Below, piece by piece: positions 27,623-39,435 of a stretch of 64,000 nt of DNA; the first letter of the stretch is position 1, and each line of letters opens with the position of its first letter. The stretch is from NCBI GenBank assembly GCA_018432935.1, contig JAHDSF010000021.1:1-64000 (forward strand). The letters are read 5' to 3'. The translations under genes and the position numbers were made by a program. This stretch comes from Rhodospirillales bacterium (GTDB lineage Bacteria > Pseudomonadota > Alphaproteobacteria > Rhodospirillales > Shumkoniaceae). The notes beneath the pieces were generated by a model, which was given only the letters and a program-made list of their open reading frames with translations, had not been told where the DNA came from and did no database searches.

Positions 27623-29227
27623 TCAGACGCTCGCCTGCTGCCTGATGCCGTCACGGTACAGCTTGTAGAAGATGCTGTCCCGCAGGGCCGCGTAGGAGGC
27701 GTCGATGATATTGGCGGACACCCCGACCGTCGACCAGTTGTCAACGCCCTGGGCCGAGGATTCGATCATCACCCGGGTCACCGCGCCGGTGCCTGCGCCC
27801 GGCGTCAGGATGCGCACCTTGTAGTCGATCAGGCGCATCGGCTTGAGCTCGGGATAGACCGGCAGCAGCACCTTGCGCAGCGCCGCGTCCAGTGCATTGA
27901 CCGGCCCGTTGCCTTCGGCGACGGTCATGAACATCTGGCCGTCGACCTCGAGCTTCACCGTCGCCTCGGACAGGGTCACCAGCTCTCCCTTGGCATTCCA
28001 GCGTCGCTCGTCGATGACCCGGAAGCTGCGGCAGGTGAAGTACTCGGGCACCCCGCCCAGCGCCCGCCGCGCCAGCAACTCGAAGCTGGCCTCGGCGCCG
28101 TCGTAGGCATAGCCGTTGAACTCGTGCTCCTTGACCGTCTCGACGAGGCGCGAGACCTTGGGATCCTTGGGGTCGACCTCGATGCCAATGTCACGGAAGC
28201 GGGCCATGATGTTGGAGCGCCCGGACTGGTCCGAGACGACGATGTGGCGGTGATTGCCGACGGTCTCGGGCTCGATGTGCTCGTAGCAGCGCGGGTCGCG
28301 CTCGACCGCCGAGGCATGCAGGCCGCCCTTGTGGGCGAACGCCGACTCGCCGATGAACGGGGCGTGCCGGTTGGGCGCCCGATTGAGCCGCTCGTCGACC
28401 AGGCGGGAGACGTGGACGAGTTGCTTCAGCTTGTCGCGCGAGATGCCGGTCTCGAAGCCCATCTTCAGCATCAGGTTGGGGATCACCTGCATGAGGTCGG
28501 CGTTGCCGCAGCGCTCGCCCAGGCCGTTGATCGTGCCCTGCACCTGGCGGGCCCCGGCGCGCACGGCGATCAGCGAGTTGGCGACCGCGTTGCCGGTGTC
28601 GTTGTGGAAGTGGACGCCGATGCGGGCCCCCGGCATTTCGCCGATCACCTTGCGCACGATCGCCTCCACCTCGTGGGGCAGGGTGCCGCCGTTGGTGTCG
28701 CACAGCACCAGCCAACTCGCGCCGCCGTCGTAGGCGGCCTTCAGGCAATCGGTCGCGAAACCGGAATTCGCCTTGTAGCCGTCGAAGAAGTGCTCGGCGT
28801 CGAACATCACCTCGTGCTTGCTCCGGCAGGCGTGGGCGATGCTTTCGCCGATCATCCGCACCCCTTCGTCGAGATCGACGCCGAGGGCGACCCGGGCGTG
28901 GAAGTCCCACGTCTTGCCGACCATGCAGACGGTGCCGACGGCGGGGGCGAGAATCGCGGTCAGCCCAGGGTCGTTGGCGGCGCTGCGCCCGGCCCGGCGC
29001 GTCATGCCGAATGCGGACAGCCGCGCTTCAGCCAGCGCCGGCGGATTGGCGAAGAAGTCGTCGTCGGTGGGGTTGGCGCCCGGCCAGCCTCCTTCGATGT
29101 AGTCGATGCCCAGCCGGTCGAGCTCGCGCGCGATGAGCCGCTTGTCGGCGGCGCTGAAGTCGACTCCTTGGGTTTGCGCGCCGTCGCGAAGCGTGCTGTC
29201 GTACAAGTACACCCGTTGGCCGTCCAT
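27623..29227 (-). CDS. cimA: (R)-citramalate synthase
   Basis: It condenses pyruvate and acetyl-CoA to citramalate, the first step of the threonine-independent isoleucine route. The 534 residues belong to the long (TIGR00977-like) type. The TIM barrel starts with YLYDSTLRDGAQTQGVDFS and has the metal-binding HxH in GVHFHNDTGNAVANS; GLGERCGNADL is the family signature. A C-terminal LeuA-like regulatory domain is present. I chose ATG 29227 (family-typical MDGQRVYLYD) over the GTG at 29275, which lacks a spaced ribosome site. Confidence 0.94.
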   Translation of the reverse strand: MDGQRVYLYDSTLRDGAQTQGVDFSAADKRLIARELDRLGIDYIEGGWPGANPTDDDFFANPPALAEARLSAFGMTRRAGRSAANDPGLTAILAPAVGTVCMVGKTWDFHARVALGVDLDEGVRMIGESIAHACRSKHEVMFDAEHFFDGYKANSGFATDCLKAAYDGGASWLVLCDTNGGTLPHEVEAIVRKVIGEMPGARIGVHFHNDTGNAVANSLIAVRAGARQVQGTINGLGERCGNADLMQVIPNLMLKMGFETGISRDKLKQLVHVSRLVDERLNRAPNRHAPFIGESAFAHKGGLHASAVERDPRCYEHIEPETVGNHRHIVVSDQSGRSNIMARFRDIGIEVDPKDPKVSRLVETVKEHEFNGYAYDGAEASFELLARRALGGVPEYFTCRSFRVIDERRWNAKGELVTLSEATVKLEVDGQMFMTVAEGNGPVNALDAALRKVLLPVYPELKPMRLIDYKVRILTPGAGTGAVTRVMIESSAQGVDNWSTVGVSANIIDASYAALRDSIFYKLYRDGIRQQASV

Positions 29228-29362
29228 CGATACCCGTATCCTGTGCGAAAGGGGCGTGCAGAATGCCGACTCCACCTTCCGCTTACAAGTTTCCCGTTGA
29301 TTAGGCGGCCGCCAGGGTGCAGGAATCGGTAAGGTAGTGGATCGGTGATGGAATAAAGCCGT

Positions 29363-29920
29363 ATGTCAATGGACGAGGGGCATGCGTTAGCGGTGCAGGC
29401 GCGCCTGCGGGAACGCCTGCAAGGCACGAACATTCATGCACAGACCTTTCTCGCCACCGACTATTTGAATCACTTCAACGAAGTGGTGATGCTCCTCGAC
29501 ATGGTTCCGGACATGCCCGAGGTGCTCGAGGATGCCCGCGGCTGGCATCCGCTCAGCTATCAGGACCATTTTCACGCCAGCGGCTTCTCGGATCGGGAGT
29601 TGGCGATCGAGGCGTACGAACACGCTCCGCCGCGGTTCCGCCGCCCCTTCGATCGGACTGTCGAGCAGATCAACAATGTCGTCGCGCAGATGCTCGGGCA
29701 GGCGGAAGCCGGCTTGATGCGCGGAATCGGCCCGGACGAGCTGAGGATGGAATTGTCTCCGTACCAGAGCCTGCTGCGCCGGCTGATCGAGACCGCCAGC
29801 GGCATCATCCACGGTTCCGAAGTGGTCCTTGACCAGGCGGAGATCGACGTCCTCCTGGGGTCCGAAGGACCGTCCGCGAGCCCTTCGAGGCAGGACGAGA
29901 TCGACGCCCTGTTCAAGTGA
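29363..29920 (+). CDS. Protein with two FliM-type EIDALL motifs at its C-terminus
   Basis: A 185-residue soluble protein of unknown family. Residues 1-150 look helical (LNHFNEVVMLLDMVPDMPEV, FDRTVEQINNVVAQMLG). The C-terminus carries two short motifs, LDQAEIDVLLGS (about 156-167) and RQDEIDALFK (176-185), that match the N-terminal CheY-binding peptide of FliM/FliY (LSQ-EIDALL). No flagellar gene is nearby. The likeness suggests an interaction with a CheY-type regulator or flagellar switch part; that is inference. A hairpin follows at 29941. Confidence 0.75.
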   Translation: MSMDEGHALAVQARLRERLQGTNIHAQTFLATDYLNHFNEVVMLLDMVPDMPEVLEDARGWHPLSYQDHFHASGFSDRELAIEAYEHAPPRFRRPFDRTVEQINNVVAQMLGQAEAGLMRGIGPDELRMELSPYQSLLRRLIETASGIIHGSEVVLDQAEIDVLLGSEGPSASPSRQDEIDALFK

Positions 29921-29940
29921 CGCCGGCCTTCGAAAAAGAG

Positions 29941-29969
29941 ATGACCGGGGCCATTGCGGCCCCGGTCAT
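29941..29969 (+). terminator. 12-bp perfect hairpin after the EIDALL gene
   Basis: ATGACCGGGGCC and GGCCCCGGTCAT pair across a 5-base loop, 20 bases past the stop. There is no long T-run after it, so termination is likely but unproven. Confidence 0.5.
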
Positions 29970-30045
29970 GGAGTTTGGCGAAAATCTGCCGATGTTGGTG
30001 GGCAAGAGAGAGGGGGGTCTCTCTGGTAAGACATCCAACAGGAGA

Positions 30046-30073
30046 TTTGCCGAGGGTTATAGTCGTCGGCAAA
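30046..30073 (+). promoter_or_regulatory. Inverted repeat in the acnA upstream region
   Basis: TTTGCCGA and TCGGCAAA are separated by 12 bases, about 120 bases before the acnA start. The arms are perfect. It could be an operator; I know no regulator with this site. Confidence 0.35.
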
Positions 30074-30190
30074 TGTGGCGATATTATGCCGATGTGAGAG
30101 CCGAACGCCCTTCGTCGCCGTTTACCCGGCGAAACCCGTACTCTATATGGAATGCCATCCGGGATTATCCTGATTGGGAAGGAGAGCGCC

Positions 30191-32867
<2,677 letters not shown>

Positions 32868-32890
<23 letters not shown>

Positions 32891-33824
32891 CCGACTGCGC
32901 CTGGTCCGGCGAGGCCGAGGCTGCGGGGCCGCGCAGTTTGCCCAGCGCGACCTCGCGCCTCAGGATATAGAGGCCGGTGGCCATGATCAGGCCGCCGCCG
33001 AGGATGGTGTTCCAGCCCGGCAAGGTGGCCCACAGCACGAGGTCGAAGCCGCTCGCCCACAAGAGCTTGGTGTACTCGAACGGCGCGGTCACGGCGACCG
33101 GGGCCCGGCGCAGCGAGGTCGTCATCGCCATCTGCGCCAGCCCGCCGAGGATGCCGACCCCCACCAGCAGACAGAAGTCGACGAAGGTCGGCGTCACCCA
33201 GACGAACGGCAGCAGGACCAGCCCCGCCATCGTGCCGGACAGGGTGAAGTAGAAGACGATCGTCGAGCTGTGCTCGGTCCGGGTCAGCGAGCGAACCAGG
33301 GTGGCGGTCACCGCAGAGCATGCGGCTCCGGCGATGGCGGCCAGCGCCGCCGGGTCGAACAGTTGCGGCCCCGGCTTCATCACGATCAGCACGCCGACGA
33401 AGCCGATCATCACCGCCGCCCAGCGCCGCGCCCCGACGCTCTCGCCGAGGAAGGGCCCGGCGAGAGCGGTCATGATGAGCGGCGCCGCGAACGCGATCGA
33501 CGAGGTCACCGTCAATGGCAGGCGTGAAAACGAGTAGAAGAACAGGAACATGGCAGCAACCCCCAGCAGCCCGCGCGAGAAGTGCGCGCCCAGACGCCGG
33601 GTCTTGAGGGCCATGATGCCGCCGTCGCGGATGATGAACGGCAAGAGTGGCACGAACGCGAAAAAGAAGCGGAAGAACACCGTCTGCAGGACCGGGTAGT
33701 CCGGGGTCAGGGTCTTCGCGACCGCCTCCATGATCGCGAACAGCGCCACCGATATCACCTTGAACAGGATTCCCGATGTGGTGGCGCCGCGAAGCATCGC
33801 TGGGGAAGGGAGGTGCAGGAGCAT
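32868..33824 (-). CDS. EamA/DMT-family transporter
   Basis: A 318-residue inner-membrane protein of ten hydrophobic helices in two EamA-type halves ([20 protein letters not shown] in the first; [20 protein letters not shown] in the second). Members export amino acids or other metabolites; the substrate here is unknown. The C-terminal coding end overlaps the convergent acnA by 23 bases. The start could be ATG 33824 or 33797; neither has a clear ribosome site. Confidence 0.88.
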
Positions 33825-33959
33825 CGGGGGTCCGGAAAGGTCAGAGGCGTCGGCGACAGGTTTCTACCATAATGCGTCCGGATCGCCGCAACCATTGCCG
33901 CAAGGACATCACCGCCATGTGATTCGTCGTGGCAGCGGTCGCGGTCCCATGTCCAGCCT

Positions 33960-34664
33960 ATGATGAGGACAGTTGCTCTTCTGCTCGCAGTGATCGCCGG
34001 GTCCGGGTCGCCGGCTCTCGCCCAGCAGCCGCTGACCGTGGTCGAGCTCTTCACGTCCCAGGGTTGCTCGTCGTGTCCGCCGGCGGACCGCCTGCTCGAC
34101 GATCTCGCCCGCCGGGATGACCTGCTTGCCCTGTCGTACCACGTCGACTACTGGAACTACATCGGCTGGCAGGACCCGTTCTCCCGGCCCTCCTTCAGCG
34201 ATCGACAGCGCGGATACGCCCGCCAGCTCGGTCTGCGCCATGTCTATACGCCTCAGATCGTTGTCCAGGGCCGTCGCAGCGTGGTCGGCTCGGATCGCGC
34301 CACGGTCCTGGAGGCGATCCGCGACATGGATGACGCGCGCCGGGTCTTGATCATCGCCGAGGTGCTGGACGACGGCACCGCGCGGGTGGCCCTCGGCACG
34401 CCGCCGCCGGAGCCGGCGGAGCTGCTGCTTGTCGTCTACGATCGCCAGCACCGCACGCAGGTGGCGCGGGGCGAGAACCGTGGGCGCACGCTGGTCAATA
34501 CCCACGTGGTGCGCGAGGTGGTTCGCCTTGGGGCATGGCCGGATGGCGGCGAACGCTACGACGTGCCTGCCCGTCCCGTCGGCGAGGAGCGGGCGGTGAT
34601 CCTGCAGGCGCTTGGGAACGGACATATTCTCGGTGCCTGCCGTCTGGATGCCCGGTCGGACTAG
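33960..34664 (+). CDS. Exported DUF1223 thioredoxin-like protein
   Basis: A 234-residue protein with a signal peptide cleaved after about residue 21 (SPALA-QQ). It shows VVELFTSQGCSSCPPAD, a CxxC-type redox pair in the DUF1223 family, and HVDYWNYIGWQDPF, which is typical of it. A periplasmic thiol-redox function is likely from the fold, not shown. It stands alone, on the opposite strand to the transporter. Confidence 0.88.
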   Translation: MMRTVALLLAVIAGSGSPALAQQPLTVVELFTSQGCSSCPPADRLLDDLARRDDLLALSYHVDYWNYIGWQDPFSRPSFSDRQRGYARQLGLRHVYTPQIVVQGRRSVVGSDRATVLEAIRDMDDARRVLIIAEVLDDGTARVALGTPPPEPAELLLVVYDRQHRTQVARGENRGRTLVNTHVVREVVRLGAWPDGGERYDVPARPVGEERAVILQALGNGHILGACRLDARSD

Positions 34665-34802
34665 CCGTTGGGAGGAGTCGACGGCCCCGGAGAGGCGAGC
34701 GGCAAAGCCCGACGGTGAGCTTGCGGGCGGCCGCCACCGGACCAGATATCAGGGGGGCAGGGACGTGTCGACGCCTTCAGAGGACAAGGGAGATCGCTCA
34801 GG

Positions 34803-35018
34803 ATGCTGGTGAGGCGGAAGTTCTCCGGAAACGCGGTTCGCATGACGGAGATGGAAAGCCGACCCTTGTACAGCACGGGGGGCGAGGAGCCGGACGTCGA
34901 GGATCTTCTGGCCGATCCGGTCACGCGCGCCATGATGATGCGTGATCGCGTGCGGGAAGCCGAGTTGCGCAGCCTCATCCGTCACACCCGTGTGGCGTTG
35001 TCGCAGCGGGACGGTTAG
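34803..35018 (+). CDS. Small conserved-type protein, unknown function
   Basis: A 71-residue protein. The core VEDLLADPVTRAMMMRD-RV-EAELRSLIR is reminiscent of short DPVT-AxM-RD proteins of Rhodospirillales that I do not know by function. AGGGAG lies about 13 bases before the first ATG; ATG 34842 or 34851 could also be used. Its stop overlaps the convergent cytochrome gene by 4 bases. Confidence 0.55.
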   Translation: MLVRRKFSGNAVRMTEMESRPLYSTGGEEPDVEDLLADPVTRAMMMRDRVREAELRSLIRHTRVALSQRDG

Positions 35019-35542
35019 GGCGTCTGCGGCCGCCCGCTGGCGCTGGCTGGATCGAGACGCCGGTAGTCGTCGGCCGACATCGACGGCAATCGCTGCACGA
35101 GGGCGACCAGCGCCCAGATCTCGTCATCGGTGTGGGTCGGGCCGAAAGCCGGCATTCCGGTCATCCGGATCCCATTCTTGATGATCCAGAACAGCTCGCG
35201 AGCGTCCCATCCGGTGGCCGCGTCCTCGAGCTTGGGGGCCGGCGGCTGGAGCCCGAGGCCGGCCTCGCTCCGCTCCACGCCCGGGGCGCCATGGCAGCTC
35301 GTGCAGGTATCACGGAATTGCGCGAAGGCTTGGCGTGGCTCCATCTGGGCGAAGTCGGTCGGGATCTGGATTCCGTCCACCCGCGCCTCGATCGAGCGTC
35401 GCTTTCCCGAATCCAGGATCCAGCGCGCAAGGGGCGTATGGGGATGAGTGGCGGCAACGTCGTAGGCGCCCGAGTAGAGGAGCGCGACGCCGCCTGCCAG
35501 GAGAACGATCAGACAGAAACAGAACCCCAGGATGAACTTCAT
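35015..35542 (-). CDS. Membrane-anchored class I cytochrome c (paralogue of the 13.1 kb gene)
   Basis: A 175-residue protein with an N-terminal anchor (residues 3-23), the heme site CTSCH (Cys80, Cys83, His84) and MTGMPAFGPTHTDDEIW with the likely distal Met. Spacing and wording match the cytochrome at 13.1 kb throughout (YSGAYDVAATHPHTPLARW against YTGAYNIAATEEHASVTRW). It lacks that protein's C-terminal His-rich tail and has no DUF305 partner. The two look like paralogues with different partners. Confidence 0.9.
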   Translation of the reverse strand: MKFILGFCFCLIVLLAGGVALLYSGAYDVAATHPHTPLARWILDSGKRRSIEARVDGIQIPTDFAQMEPRQAFAQFRDTCTSCHGAPGVERSEAGLGLQPPAPKLEDAATGWDARELFWIIKNGIRMTGMPAFGPTHTDDEIWALVALVQRLPSMSADDYRRLDPASASGRPQTP

Positions 35543-35616
35543 GGCAAACCTCCCCGCCCGCCACGGGAACGGACCTGGTTTCTGTCAGGAGAAAGCGGCA
35601 AAACGGTGACGGTGTA

Positions 35617-36021
35617 TCACAGGTGGTCGGCTTCCCAATCGGCGCAGGAATAGCCGAGCTGGCTGTACCCTTCCTCGAGGAAGGCAGCGAACATCGGCAT
35701 TGCAATGAGTTGGCGCGGCGTCGACGGTTCCAGCGTTTGCCTCGCCTCTTCGACCGCGGCGTCCCATTCGTCGGGCGTGTATTCGCCCTGCCCGATTCGG
35801 ACCAGCGCGACGACTTCGGCGAGCCCGCGTTCGTTAAGCGATTTGATGGCGTCGACGAGTTCCTGCTCGACCGAGTCCTCGGCAGGGCTGTCGACCAGGA
35901 CCCGGGAGGGATCGTCGGGAAGGTCGCTCCCGTCCTCGGGCAGCTCGTTCACGGTCTTGGCCTGGAACTGGCGGCCCTTGATGACGAGAAAACAGACGAT
36001 GTCGCCGCTTGCCGAAAGCAT
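35617..36021 (-). CDS. DUF3775-family protein
   Basis: A 134-residue soluble, acidic protein. The N-terminus [17 protein letters not shown] and the core [28 protein letters not shown] fit DUF3775 (PF12616). Function is unknown. The ATG at 36021 is the natural start. Confidence 0.8.
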   Translation of the reverse strand: MLSASGDIVCFLVIKGRQFQAKTVNELPEDGSDLPDDPSRVLVDSPAEDSVEQELVDAIKSLNERGLAEVVALVRIGQGEYTPDEWDAAVEEARQTLEPSTPRQLIAMPMFAAFLEEGYSQLGYSCADWEADHL

Positions 36022-36140
36022 GGCCGACCCTCTCGTTGGTGGTGGGGCCGAGGCGTCTGCCCGTCAGCCCAGATTAAAGCTGGTGTGGAGGGGCTTCGGA
36101 TCACACCTCTTTTTTGAACCCGCAGCAGGAAGGCTTCCCC

Positions 36141-36341
36141 ATGAAGGTCACCAACCCGGAAGAGTACCGCCGCGCCCTCTCGCGGATCAGCGAGCTCGAG
36201 GACGAGGGCAGGTCGGCGGATACGAGCGAGGAGCTGGCCGCTCTCGAGGCGGAAGTCGCCCGCTACACCTCGCAGGAGAACGAGCCGGACGAATCGAAGG
36301 CGCGGCCGCCGCTCTCGGAACGGACCCGGGAGGGTCGTTGA
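36141..36341 (+). CDS. Small acidic protein, unknown
   Basis: A 66-residue hydrophilic protein. The ATG at 36141 follows AGGAAGG by 7 bases, a good ribosome site. The sequence [17 protein letters not shown] resembles the start of HigA-type antitoxins (xxEYxxALxxIxxL), but no HTH follows, and there is no toxin beside it. It ends just before the NUDIX gene. Confidence 0.6.
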   Translation: MKVTNPEEYRRALSRISELEDEGRSADTSEELAALEAEVARYTSQENEPDESKARPPLSERTREGR

Positions 36342-36388
36342 TCGCGCGGGGCTTGCGTCCACCGTCGGGCATGCGCGACACTCGCGGG

Positions 36389-36934
36389 ATGCCGGAATCG
36401 CGCAAGCGCGGACCGTCGGTCCGCGAGATCCCGAACGGTGACAACCGGGAACGCCTGGTTTGTCCCGACTGCGGCTTCATCCAGTACGAGAACCCCAAGC
36501 TCATCGTCGGGGCCGTCTGTCTGTGGGAGGATCGGGTGCTGCTGTGTCGGCGCGCGATCCCGCCGCGCTACGGCTACTGGACGATTCCCGCCGGCTTCAT
36601 GGAGCTGAACGAGAGCACGGCCGACGGCGCCGCCCGCGAGGTCGTCGAGGAAAGCCGCGCCAAGGTGGCGATCGAGGACCTGCTGGGCCTGTTCGAGATC
36701 CCCTGGATCGGCCAGGTCTGCGTCTTCTACCGCGCCCGCCTTCTGGGTCCCGAATGCGGCCCGACCGGGGAAAGCAGCGAAGTCGCCCTGGTGCCATGGG
36801 GGGAGGTCCCCTGGGACGGGCTCGCTTTCCCCAGCGTGCGGTGGGCGCTGGAACGTTGCCGCGAGGGCGGTCAGGCGCGCTTCCACGTTGCGCGGAAGCC
36901 TGCCGAAGGTTCGCCCCCGTTCACGGAAGATTAA
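36389..36934 (+). CDS. NUDIX hydrolase with a half zinc-ribbon
   Basis: A 181-residue hydrolase of nucleoside-diphosphate-X compounds. The NUDIX box is present: [20 protein letters not shown], with a Ser in the final block (ESRAKV). The front, [26 protein letters not shown], is the NADH-pyrophosphatase-like ribbon, but only the second Cys pair is kept; the usual first CxxC is missing. The start is uncertain (ATG 36389 or 36371). Confidence 0.85.
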   Translation: MPESRKRGPSVREIPNGDNRERLVCPDCGFIQYENPKLIVGAVCLWEDRVLLCRRAIPPRYGYWTIPAGFMELNESTADGAAREVVEESRAKVAIEDLLGLFEIPWIGQVCVFYRARLLGPECGPTGESSEVALVPWGEVPWDGLAFPSVRWALERCREGGQARFHVARKPAEGSPPFTED

Positions 36935-36957
36935 CCAGAAACGTGTATAGCGCGATC

Positions 36958-37173
36958 ATGGTCAGCACCTCGCTCGTCTCCAAGCCGACCTCGTCGGCGA
37001 CCACCCGCGACACCTTCCGGATGGCCCGCGATGCAGCGGCGCGTGCCAGCTTCAGCGCCGGCTCCGACTCCCTGCTCCAGGCCGGAATCGACAAGCTGCG
37101 CCGCTTCCTCGCCTCGGGGGAGCAGCCCAGCAAGGACGCCCCCCGGGGCTACTACCTGAACATCGTCGTCTGA
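36958..37173 (+). CDS. Small protein ending GYYLNIVV, unknown
   Basis: A 71-residue protein, 23 bases after the NUDIX gene. The end RFLASGEQPSKDAPRGYYLN recalls short alphaproteobacterial proteins ending in GYYL-I-V; I do not know their function. The ribosome site is weak. Confidence 0.5.
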   Translation: MVSTSLVSKPTSSATTRDTFRMARDAAARASFSAGSDSLLQAGIDKLRRFLASGEQPSKDAPRGYYLNIVV

Positions 37174-37186
37174 CGTTGAAAGCGGG

Positions 37187-37783
37187 CTACCGGGCTGCGA
37201 ACATCGCCTTGGCTGTGGCCGCGGCGTCGGCGATCCAGGCCTTGCGCTGGGCTTCGCTGCTGACGATGACGCTGGCGTACAGCTTGCGCTCGACGTTGGT
37301 CACGCCGCAGAACCCGAACACGCAGGTGCGCCACAGGTTGTCGAGGGGGTCGCCGTAAAGGCGGCGGTCGCGCTCCTGCTCGGTGTTCGAGGTGTGGATC
37401 ACCAGGGCGGCCCGCGCCTTCAGCAGGCCGATCGGACCGATCTCGCCGTCTGCGCGAGGGCCGAAGCGGTACGCTTTCCCGTTGCGCAAGGTCCGGTCGA
37501 GCCAACCCTTGAGAATCGCCGGCGGCTGCGCCCACCAGTTGGGATGGACGATGACGATGCCGTCCGCCTCGACGATCTCGGCCGCGTGCGACTCGATCAG
37601 CGGATCGTCGGTGCCGGTGCCGCGGAATTCCTCGGTCCGCATCAGGGGATCGAACCCTTCGGCGTAAAGGTCGTGGAACCATACGGCAACGCCGGCGCCT
37701 TCAAGCGCGTCGCGCACGCCGGCGGCGATCGCGTGGTTGAAGCTGCCGGGATTGGGGTGGGCGAGAATCAGCGAGATGGCCAT
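37187..37783 (-). CDS. Flavodoxin-fold NAD(P)H oxidoreductase
   Basis: A 198-residue member of the NQO1/KefF/MdaB-type family that reduces quinones with FMN or FAD. The sequence shows LILAHPNPGSFNHAIA for the flavin phosphate site, VHPNWWAQPPAILKGWLDR and CVFGFCGV. ATG 37783 is preferred, with AGGA 5 bases upstream; 37789 is the alternative. The substrate is unknown. Confidence 0.88.
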   Translation of the reverse strand: MAISLILAHPNPGSFNHAIAAGVRDALEGAGVAVWFHDLYAEGFDPLMRTEEFRGTGTDDPLIESHAAEIVEADGIVIVHPNWWAQPPAILKGWLDRTLRNGKAYRFGPRADGEIGPIGLLKARAALVIHTSNTEQERDRRLYGDPLDNLWRTCVFGFCGVTNVERKLYASVIVSSEAQRKAWIADAAATAKAMFAAR

Positions 37784-37908
37784 GTTCATCCTGCGCATTC
37801 GAAAGTGCGGGCGGAGTGTGCCCCTGCCAAGCCGGCGATGCAATCGTCGAAACCATTTGCCCGCAGCGCCCGGACATGGGAGACCATCCTTGAGCAAAAG
37901 GAGTTGCC

Positions 37909-38115
37909 ATGACTACGCACGCCAAGATTGCCGCCCGTCTGCTGCGCAGTGCCGCCGCCTTCTTCCGCGAGATCGGCGGCCAGGGCACGCCGGTTTCCGA
38001 GCAGATGGAGAAGAACGCCCGCACCTATGAGGCGGTCGCCGACCTCGTCGAGCGCGATCCCCTGGGCGAGATGCCGTTGCCGTCCGAGGCAGACGGTCCG
38101 AAGGATCTGCAGTAG
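37909..38115 (+). CDS. Small helical protein, unknown
   Basis: A 68-residue protein with a strong ribosome site (AAAGGAG, 6 bases before ATG). It reads as two amphipathic helices (KIAARLLRSAAAFFREIG; VSEQMEKNARTYEAVADLVE). It resembles small conserved proteins I recall from Azospirillum-type genomes; function is unknown. Confidence 0.65.
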   Translation: MTTHAKIAARLLRSAAAFFREIGGQGTPVSEQMEKNARTYEAVADLVERDPLGEMPLPSEADGPKDLQ

Positions 38116-38116
38116 C

Positions 38117-39343
38117 TCAGCCCGTAGGCGGCGGCGCGCGGCGCAGGAAAAGCAGCGACACGGCGAGGCAGACCAGTCCCGCAGCCACCATCGGCCAGCG
38201 CAGCCCCAAGACTTCGGCCACCCAGCCGATGCCGAGGGCGCCGATCGCGGGGCCGCCCCGGAACGTCAGGCCCCATAGGCTCAGCACGCGGCCGCGGATG
38301 GCGTCATCTGCCGCCGTCTGCATCAGCGTCTGCATTGCGATGCCGGCGGTCGAGACGGAAACTCCGAAAACGGCGATAGCGGCCACGCCGAGCGGAAACC
38401 AGTCGGCCGCAGCAAACGCCGTCAGCATCAACCCGGACACCGCCGAAGAAGCGAAGGCGATTCGCGCCAGCCCCTGCTGGCCGGCCCGTTGCGCCATCCA
38501 CAGTCCGCCCGCCACGGCCCCCAGTCCGACCGCCGAGGTCAGGGTTGCCAGCCCTGCCGGGCCGCGGCCGAACACGGTGTCGGCGAACGCCGGCAAAAAT
38601 TCCAGCACCGGCCGGGTGGTCAGCACGCTGACGATCATCACCAGCATCAAGGGTCCCAGGGTGGCGTGGCGCGCGATGTAGACCACGCTGTGCCAGATCT
38701 CGGTCACCATCGGGTCGTGATGGACCAGCAGCTTCGGCGGCGTCGGCAGGCGCAGCATCAGAATGGCTGCGATCATCGCCAGATAGGTGAGCGCGTTGAT
38801 GAGGAAAGCCGGTGCGGCGCCTCCGAATTCCAGGATGAACCCGGCCGCCGCCGGCCCGATGAAACGCGCCGTGTTGAAGATGACCGAGTTGATGGCCACC
38901 GCCGGTGTCAGATCCGCCGGCTTGACCAGGGAGGGAATGAGCGCCAGCCGGGCCGGCTGCTGGAAGCCGACGGTGATGCCGAACACCAGCGTCAGCGCGA
39001 ACAGAAGCTCGATGGTGATGAGGCCAGTCAGGGTGAGGACGAACAGCGCCATCGCCTGCGCGGTGTGGATCAGCACGCAGACCAGGAGCAGCCGCCGCCG
39101 GTCGAGCCGGTCGGCGAGGACGCCGCCGAATGGTCCGATCAGCACCACCGGGAACAGATCGGCGAACGCCACCGCGCCCAGCCACGACGACGAATGCGTC
39201 AGTTCCCAGGCCAGCCAGCCGACGGTGAGCCGCTGCACCCACCAGCCGATCAGCGAAATCGAATTGCCGCTGGTGTAGATGGCGTAATTGCGGTTCGAGA
39301 AGGCGCCGCGGATGGTGGCGAAGCGTGGCACGCGGTTGGGCAT
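38117..39343 (-). CDS. MFS transporter (MFS_3/EntS-like)
   Basis: A permease of twelve predicted helices, 408 residues from ATG 39343 (MPNRVPRFATIRG). FSNRNYAIYTSGNSISLIG near the start and GGVLADRLDRRRLLL in the first cytoplasmic loop are typical of the MFS_3 group, which includes siderophore and drug exporters. Substrate unknown. An upstream in-frame start at 39385 adds 14 residues. Confidence 0.88.
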   Translation of the reverse strand: MPNRVPRFATIRGAFSNRNYAIYTSGNSISLIGWWVQRLTVGWLAWELTHSSSWLGAVAFADLFPVVLIGPFGGVLADRLDRRRLLLVCVLIHTAQAMALFVLTLTGLITIELLFALTLVFGITVGFQQPARLALIPSLVKPADLTPAVAINSVIFNTARFIGPAAAGFILEFGGAAPAFLINALTYLAMIAAILMLRLPTPPKLLVHHDPMVTEIWHSVVYIARHATLGPLMLVMIVSVLTTRPVLEFLPAFADTVFGRGPAGLATLTSAVGLGAVAGGLWMAQRAGQQGLARIAFASSAVSGLMLTAFAAADWFPLGVAAIAVFGVSVSTAGIAMQTLMQTAADDAIRGRVLSLWGLTFRGGPAIGALGIGWVAEVLGLRWPMVAAGLVCLAVSLLFLRRAPPPTG

Positions 39344-39435
39344 TCGGATCCGGTTCCCCGAGCGGGGACTGACACCCGGCTCCACCGGGCTAGTGTAGGC
39401 CTATCAATACTGCCGGAACTACCGGATTTCCAGGA

